NCBI RefSeq assembly: GCF_000764305.2
Contig: NW_025933329.1
Location: 129,822 to 193,821, forward strand
Length of the DNA: 64,000 bases
From: Hyalella azteca
Lineage: Eukaryota; Arthropoda; Malacostraca; Amphipoda; Hyalellidae
Reading direction: 5' to 3'
Shown here: positions 13,201 to 22,200 of the stretch, in pieces
How positions within the stretch are numbered: position 1 is the stretch's first letter
How the letters are laid out: each line of letters starts with the position of its first letter
Made by a program: the position numbers and the translations under genes
The notes under the pieces: generated by a model
What the model saw: the letters and a program-made list of their open reading frames with translations, nothing else
The model's database searches: none
What the model was told of the DNA's origin: nothing

Positions 13201-16200
13201 TTAGCTACCAGACGATGTGCACCATGAAAAAAAAACTGACTCAAGGTTTCAAGCTGATTTGACTCAAATGACTCCAGCCTGGTAAATGACTCGAATGACT
13301 CGATCGGAGTAAATGATCGTTAACTCATGATTCGGGAGTAATTGGTTAATTTTGTTGGGCAAGATTCATGATCGGTACCCTGTTAAGCTGTTTATGCAGA
13401 TTCGGGGGTAATTGTTCGTAATAATATTGAAGGTAATTGGTTAATTTTGTTGGGTAAGATTTGGGGTAAATGATTGGTAAACTATAATTTAAGCTGTTTA
13501 TGGAAAATGTGACGGTAGGCCTATTGTCTATACTACTTATAATGCTATGCGCGTGCTCATTTCCTATAATGTATCTACGTATTCTATTTCTCATGTCTTA
13601 TCTACCTCTATACTGCAATCATCTGCATAATTCATAAGATGTTATAAATGACATCGTTCCTGTCAATATTATGTATTTTATCATGTCAATTTAGGTCTTT
13701 GACAGAATAAGGGCCTTGAATTTACGATTTTATTGCTTGTTCATGTCCCCATTGGACGATAATTACTTCTATAAAAGAGAATAATTGAGCATGTATAAAA
13801 AATGTATTTATCTTCAATTTTCAGATGGAAAAGTTCCGGCCAAAGCCTCCCAGGACGAAGGAAGAGAAAGCGGATCGCGACCTGAGACAGTTGCTTGCGG
13901 ACTCCGGTGGTGCGGATAGCATACGCGGAAAGAACACGTGGCGCCGAACTAAAGATGGTGAGACCGCGTTAACGGGGGATTTAGTAGCATAGTATAGAAG
14001 TGTCAGCGTTTATTTGGCCGTTAAACCTGTTGCCGGTTCTTTACATCGCCGAACATTCACGGTTTCGAACACCTAACTCACTGCTCTAATTTTGTTTGCT
14101 TGTTTGCTCGGCCTCTTCTCCGATTTGACCAGAAATTTCGGAAGGACCTGGGATCGAACCCGCACCTCTCTGCTCTAATATAGGTACTATTAACTAAAAG
14201 TACTGGGCCACCCTGCTCAGTGGCTTTATTATATTAGGTGCGGTGGTACAGCGCAGCTAATATAATATGGAATAGACCCTAAAATCATCATAAGGTGATA
14301 AGTCCTAAATTGATCATAAGGTCATAAGCACCCAGTGACCCGGGGGTTTGAGTCCCACGCATAACAAGATTGTTTTGGAAGCTCATCTCATGGCCAACTC
14401 AGCCACATATTAAATTCTGGTTGATAAATAAGTGCTTGGTTTGTCCAGGGTGTTGTGCAATGCAAATAAAATGGTTCTGGCGGGTCAGCGAGCCAGTGAT
14501 GGTTTTAGTTGTACTTCATGTGGCCTTAGTGTTCTGAAAAACTCCCTCCCTTACCTGGGCCTATACTTTTAAAAAAAGTTTAGAGATCGTAAGTTCATCA
14601 GCCAATCATTGACAGCCTTTCAAGCAAAATCCGCCAATCATAGACAAGAAATTAGAGCGTAAGTACTTATGTTCAGTTAGCGAGTTTTGAAAGTATGGCC
14701 CCTGGTCACTCGTACGTTGCTTTAATTTATACACAAAATAAAGACTGGACAAGGGACACTCTGAGAGCCAGGGAATTTTTTAACAAGTTTAGAGTAACAA
14801 AAAGAGATACCCAAGCTGAAAACCATATGTATAAAAATCGTGAGGATTCTTGTAAACTATCTATTTGTAAATAACTATCTACTTCGACGCTCAATGAAAA
14901 GTACTAACTACCGTCTAATAATAAAAAAATACATTCTTACTATGGAGACTGAGAAAACTATATAAAAATGTCCTGCTAACAAACGTTATTACCTCCCTTA
15001 CCTATCACAACAACAAAAACAACAGAGCTGCGGTGGCACTTTTAAATATAATTTTCCTGAGGAATAATGCATTTGTAGTGAATGAGAAGCGTGCTGTGAT
15101 GTAACAATTGTGTAAATTGGAATTCTGCTGAATCGAGTTTCATTGCGAAAGTATTTCACTGTTCATTAGTTTGGATGATATGATAGCAAATGGTTTTGTC
15201 AAATATTGTGTCTTTGTTTCATCTATTTTAAAGCACCTTTTTTGTATTATAAATTATTGAGATTTGTGAAATATTTTTTCAATTGTTAGACATCGATTCA
15301 GCTATTTAGCATACCCGAAATAATTTTTCCTGCACTTGGATGTAAAATAGTTCAGGTAAAACGGTGATGTCAATTAACTAATGATTACTGAAACACGAAT
15401 CAAAATGAATAATGATTGGAATAGATACGCTAGCTTGACATATCTGTGTTGAATTATCATTGAAAACATTGTTTCGTAATACTATTTTGTGTGTTGAATT
15501 TTCTGTTGTGTTGTGTTGAACTTTTTGATTTTCAAATATTTGAAAAATTCTATTTTGTGTATTGAATTTTCTGTTGTGTTGAAATTTTTGATTTTCAAAT
15601 ATTTGAAAAATTCTATTTTGTGTAATGAATTTTCTGTTGTGTTGTGTTGAACTTTTGGAAAATTCTATTTTGTGTATTGAATTTTCTGTTGTGTTGTAAT
15701 GAACTTTTTGATTTTAAATAGTTGGAAAATTCTATTTTGTGTATTGAATGTTGTAATGAACTTTTTGATTTTAAATAGTTGGAAAATTCTATTTTGTGTA
15801 TTGAATTTTCTGTTGTGTTGTGTTGAACTTTTTGATTTTTAAGTATCTAAAAAATTCTATTTTGTGTATTGAATTTTCTGTTGTGTTGTGTCGAACTTTT
15901 TGATTTTTAAATATTTGAAAAAATCTATTTTGTGTGTTGAATTTTCAACTATTTGAAAAAAAACATGTCCCTTGTGCAGGGATGCAACAGCAGCGCAGTA
16001 GCAGGGGCGAAGACCCCCTAACAGACCTCCTCCTGATGGGGGGCGCGGGAGACGACGCCCTCCTGGACAGTCTCGTGAGAACCGCCACAGAGACGCCGCA
16101 GTCTCGGGCGCAGCACCGAGACAGAAGACGATCGCGACATGCAGATAGGAAGTCATGTGAGTGATCTGTCTTTCAATAGTGATTAATTTTAATTTATTAG

Positions 16201-19200
16201 AAATTTATTATTGTTATTATTATTTTCAAATTAATTGCTATGGAAATATCTGCAAAGTTTAGAGCATCCGAAAGCTTACTATATCAGTTAAATTGAATGA
16301 AATGGATTCTATTGGATGAAATAAAATGAATTCACTTGTCTTTTATTTATAAATATTGAAATATGTAAAAAACGATAATTGGCTCACCGGCTCTCAATTT
16401 GAAATAGAACGCAGATGAGTTGGTGAGTTTATTGTAATCAATTTTGTTTCGCTATTTCTTGCACTAGTCTAGTTCGTATATTTTCTGCCTCATCTGACCC
16501 GTTACGTGGTCTTGGTATTATTCGATAATTTAATTTATTGGGCTCTTCTTAACCCTCTTGTTGTCTTCATTTCCGGCATATGTCCTATGCCATCTGGGAA
16601 TGGAGTCTGAAATGTGGGGCATTTTTGGGCATTTTTACCCGAAGACTTCTGAAGGGCTAAATCCAGTTAGAATAGAATAGAAGTGCCGGCACTGAAGAAA
16701 TAGGCCCATGACATGTTGCCGATTCTTGTACTTTTCGTGACTTGATTCACGGTTGCTTTTTCCTGGTTTACATGGACCAGGAAAAAGGACCTACATAATC
16801 TTGTGTTCTCGGACTTTATTTTTAATTAACGGTATATATTATTTTTTCCAAGTTGTGCTGTTTTTACTGCGTTTTATTCATCGCTATCGCAGCAACTCTC
16901 AAGAAATCCAGGACTCGAGAGCGAGTAATTCAGGAGCTGGAAGCGATCCATTCAGCTGGCCACGCTTAGCGAGCTCTCGTGTTCCACTTACTTGAACTTC
17001 TTCATGAGTTAGCGATGTGTAAGACCTGCCTTGTATATAATGTGTTGTGTTAGCGATGTGTAAAAAGACCTACCTTGTATATAATCTGTTGTGTTAGCGA
17101 AGTGTAAGAAGACCTGCCTTGTATATGTGTTGTGTTAACGATGTGTAAGAAGACCTACCTTGTATATAATCTGTTGTGTTAGCGAAGTGTAAGAAGACTT
17201 GCCTTATATATAATGTGTTGTGTTACCCCACACATAAAATAGATGTGGTGATAGAACCGGTAATGAAACTTGTTGGTTAGTAGGAAGAATTTTTTATAGT
17301 TTTCTTAGGCTCCGTAGTATGAATTTATGTTTGTTGATGTTAGACGGTAGTTAGTACTTTTCATGGAGCGTCCAAGTAGATAGTTGTCTACAAATAGACT
17401 AGTTTACAAGAATCCACACGATTTTTATACTTATGATTATCAATTTGGTTATGTCTCATGATTACTCTAAACTTGTTCAAAAATTCCCTGACTTTCAGAG
17501 TGCCCCTTGTCCAGTCATTGTTTTGTGTATTAATTACAGCTACGTATCTGCTTCGTAATGTCTTTTTTTTTTTTGGAGGTATCGCCTTGGTTTCATCGTT
17601 TTTCTCATGTCTGCATGTCCCTTTCTCCGTGCTGTTTTTTTTTCGAAATCATCGTAGTTATCATGTGGAACAGACCCTGAAAGACGCTATGATGTTTATT
17701 CGCTCGGAGACTAATGTTCAACGCTGGCTGAATACGGAAAAGGTCAAATCTTTATTTTTAAACAACAACAAAATGTGAACTTAGGATGAAATTAGGTCTA
17801 ATAATTTAGGTGAAATTTCAAAGGGCGCGCGAAAAAATACACATTTTCAGGTTTTCTGAAGTTGGCCGCCTTTTTTGTCTTAGAAAAGCTTATCTTTGTG
17901 TGGTGCTGACTAATACGAGTAAGTAAATTGGCATTGTTTTCTATTCGAGCGGAAACAAGCTCGGTAAAAGAAATGTATCTAACCTCTGCTACGGTATGTG
18001 AATACGTTGGTACTTGATGGTGGAGACTTTACTCTTAATTTGAGTACATCAGCACGGAATAATTACTCAGTCGAGACGTTTTACGTCGCAATTTATACCG
18101 TTACCTAACAGTATGTTGTACATACCGTATGGTACGCTGTGGAACATTGCTGTTTACTCTAGGTTTTGTTACAGGTTATACAGGTTTTGTTACAGGGCAT
18201 ACAGGTTTTGTTACAGGTTATACCTGTTTTGTTACAAGTTATACAGGTTTTGTTACAGGTAATACAGGTTTTGTGACAGGTTATACAGGTTTTGTTACAG
18301 GTTATACAGGTTTTGTTACAGGTTATATAGGTTTTGTTACAGGTTATACAGGTTTTGTTGCATGTTATACAACAGGTTACACAGGTTTTGTTACAGGTTA
18401 TACTGGTTTTGTTACAGGTTATACCGGTTTTGCTACAGGTTATACCGGTTTTGTTACAGGTTATACATGTTTTGTTACAGGTTATACAGGTTTTGTTACA
18501 GGTTATACAGGTTTTGCCGTCCAGAGAGTTCGCGTACATCCTCCTCTCCCGCTCTTGCCTGCTAAAATCGGAGCATAGATTATAATAGGTACAAATTTGT
18601 TGAATTTTTCTCGTGCACGCGCTATTTCTGCTCTGTAACGTATATTCATGCCCGCATGATGTCCGATTATGCTCGATTCTTTGTGCATTAATTCCCAGTG
18701 AAAATTTACAGACGCGGCAGCTTCTGATTTGGATTACCAGAAGCTGGGGCGACTCTAAATTTTGTTACCCAGTGAAAATTTACAGACGCGGCAGCTTCTG
18801 ATTTGGATTACCAGAAGCTAAGGCGACTCTAAATTTTGTTAGGGAATGACCTCGGTTTGCTGCACTCCAGTTACATGATATGATTTTTTTGCACGTTAAT
18901 ATTATTGAGATTTTTAGAGATAAGACAGATCATCTAATTTTATTTTGAATCAATAGGCTAGCGAGGAAACTTGTTGCGAACACGTTAACCGTGTGTGGTT
19001 CTATTTCGTTTATGGTGTGAAATGCCATTAATTGCCACAGAATCGTTTTGAAAATGAACGAAATTTAGACGTGATCTCCTTTTTTACTCGCTACTTAGAC
19101 ATGGCCTGGCTGGTCGAAATACTATTTTTTTTTATCAATTCATGCATAATGGAAAGGAATTTGCTGCTCTGTAATTAAAGAAAAAGCCATCTTTTTCTCA

Positions 19201-22200
19201 TCGGAAAATTCAACAAACGGTGTTCTGTCATTTGTCGCGGGAGTGTAAAGGAGTTTAGTGATGCGACGATGATTAAGAAATAATTATTGTGATAAGTTTG
19301 CAAAAAGCATGTTTAGGCATAAATTTAAATACACCTCTCGCTTAGCTCAGATAAAGTTCACAATGAAATGATAATTTGATTTTGAATTGCAACAATTACT
19401 ATGAATAAGGTACTGCATCTGCCTGGCATGAAATATGAAGAAATTTTGGAATGTTAATTATATATTAACTAAAGACTAAAAATTACGTCTTTGTATCTTA
19501 AGTTTAAACTTTTATCGGCACTGTTTAAGTAATATTTGGTTTAAATTGCGAAATTTCGGTTAACTGATTTCATGAATGTTTTCATTATCAACTGTAATGA
19601 AACTTTGGGTTTCTTTAGGCGAGGTTGAAAGATGAATCGTTACGGAAACTTATTTTCTTATTGTTCGTAAGCGGTTTCTGAAAGAAAATCGAGTATGATG
19701 AATTTAGAAGTTTCAAAGTGAGTGTATAATAATGTTATTTAAAATTTCTTAGTGTTTGTGTGAAACAGACATCGGTAAAAAAATAAACACAAAGCTCCTA
19801 CTGAATCTTAAGATAAATTTTGCTGCATTTGGGGGGAGCGCAGCCGTGCACCACCAATTTTGTGCACCAATAAGCTCTAAATCGAACGCCTTGGATCTCT
19901 CCGGACATCCACCAATCAGCCGTGAACCACTCGCGGCTTTGACCTCCTCCTGCCTTGCCATAAAACCTGCTGTGCATCACCAGGCCGCGGATCGAATATG
20001 ACTTCCGGGCATCGTTAAATTACGTAATTTTACGTTCGCCGCATCTGAAGTTAGGTTTGAGATAGCATAGTTCTGTTCCAAAATTTATAGTCCACCGACG
20101 AGTGGACGTTCGACCGAGGGCTGGTTCGACGCACGACCTTGATATGATTGTCCAGAAGTATTGAAGGCTACGTTCCGGAAGGCAGGAATCATGATGGTTC
20201 ATTACATCCAGGGCATGATGGTCCATTACATCCAGGTCTTCGGCAGGCGACCCACTCGAACATAGTACGGATCTGAGTGAAGCTGACGAAACCGACAATT
20301 ACGAGCATTAAGGGGTCGGACCTGATTGTCATTGAGGGAGGGACCTCAACACCGGCTCCTAATTTGCAACCGAATTGAAATGCAACTAATACTAAATAAA
20401 CATAAACTTCTATACATAATTTTTCGAGGTTCAGGAACAGGAGACCAGATCACGGTGAGTCTTTTGCGAGTGACCGGCGAAACTCTAGTTCAACAGATCG
20501 TCATCTACCGCCCTGCCTCTAATGAATCGTCGAGTCCGCTGAGCGGTTTTTATTCCTGTGGGGGTCTTAAGATGATTTCTTCGTTTATACTTTACCGAGT
20601 GGATTCTCTGTTAGAACTATTGCGAGGTGTCCTATTCATCGTGCATTATGGTAGGATGTCGTTGCTGGTAAATCGCACGCAATGGGATGTTCTCACAGGA
20701 GTTCCGTATTTGTCCTTTCGAGAGGCAGCTGTAACTCAGCCCAGACCTTTTCACGGAGACAGACTTGTCTGCGAAACTCTTCTTTTCGAAGAACATGCAG
20801 TAGGAGAGGTCGAGATTGTGCTTTTTGCAGAACTCTCAGTATTTCAGCGTGCTAGGCGTCGTCTTCGTGGAGAAAGTAATGCGATGGGGTTCAAATTTCT
20901 TAGGTCTGATTATATCAACTATCGTTCCGAAAAGTGGCTGGCGAAAGGGACTAGCTTCATTGTGGGCCAATTAAGTCACTAGAGCGTCTATTTGGATATA
21001 GCGTTTCGGGTACCTGGAGATTTTGTGAATCGGGGATCTCCATCGTTCTCAAATTCTGTAAGTCAGTTTCAACGTTTTCCGGGTCATTCAGCTGAGATCC
21101 AAGAGAGCTCTATTAAAAAAAACGTTTGTTTTGAATGGCGAAGGATCGAATTATCTCTATAGGTATGCGTTGGCGGTCTTAAAATTATTGCTGTATCCAC
21201 AATATAACGGTTCCTTTGTTCTAGTGAGTGCTGGATTGCGTGTGGTTACAGCATTGTACCAGATCTATGGCCAACCATCTAGTAAACTGTTCCGAAAAGT
21301 TAGTTTTTCTAGTTCTGTCTTACATTTAGATTTAACTGCTCGAATTTATGGAGTAGGATTTTTATCTTGAAAATTTCGAAAAGTTCGACGTTCATTTTTG
21401 GTAGTAATGCCTTGTCGCATCGACCGAGATGGAATATTTAGCTGAGTGAAAAGTGCAGCAAAGAACATAATCTTCATTTGATGTAGGAAGTCCTTTAAAA
21501 CACACTGAGCAGCAGGCTTTGAATAGCCACATATTTCGTCCGGAGACTTCTGCACAAACCTGATTTCGAGATTATTATTTGGTAATAATGCTTGATGACG
21601 CTGACCAAGCATGTGTTTATAAATTTAGTTTTGTTTGGTGTGCAAGTGTAGCAATGGAGCGGCATTTCTATTTGGTGGGTTTGGGCACCGACTTCCCACC
21701 AAAAACTTGGGCAGCTTGCGAGTGCTCATCCATCTTATTCAAGGCCTGCACCAGTATGTGTATTATATAGTTCTGTTTCGAAGTCTTTTCTGGCAAGCCC
21801 TGCCTTGGATCATTCATGTTCGAGTTACAATTTTTTAAGGTATATTTTCCGAATATTATTGAAGTATTCCCTTTCAGCCTCCAGTCTGGCTCCCTGAATT
21901 CCGTTGACGATACAATGAACCTCGTTGACGATGTAATGAACATTGTTGACGTTAAAATGAACCTCGTTGACGATACAATGAACATTGTTGACGATACAAT
22001 GAACATTATTGACGATACAATGAACATTATTGACGATACAATGAACATTGTTGACGATGCAATGAACATTTTTGACGGTACAATGAACATTATTGACGAT
22101 GCAATGAACCTCGTTGACGATACAATGAACCTCGTTGACGATACAATGAACATTGTTGACGATACAATGAACATTATTGACGATACAATGAACATTATTG

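Noticed and set aside
15857..16156. 99-residue minus-strand frame opposite the FHOD DAD exon
   Set aside because: Antisense shadow of a GC-rich coding exon.
18129..18578. 149-residue GFVTGYT-repeat protein and its antisense partner
   Set aside because: Product of a 21-bp minisatellite that keeps every frame open; no splice link and no conserved domain.
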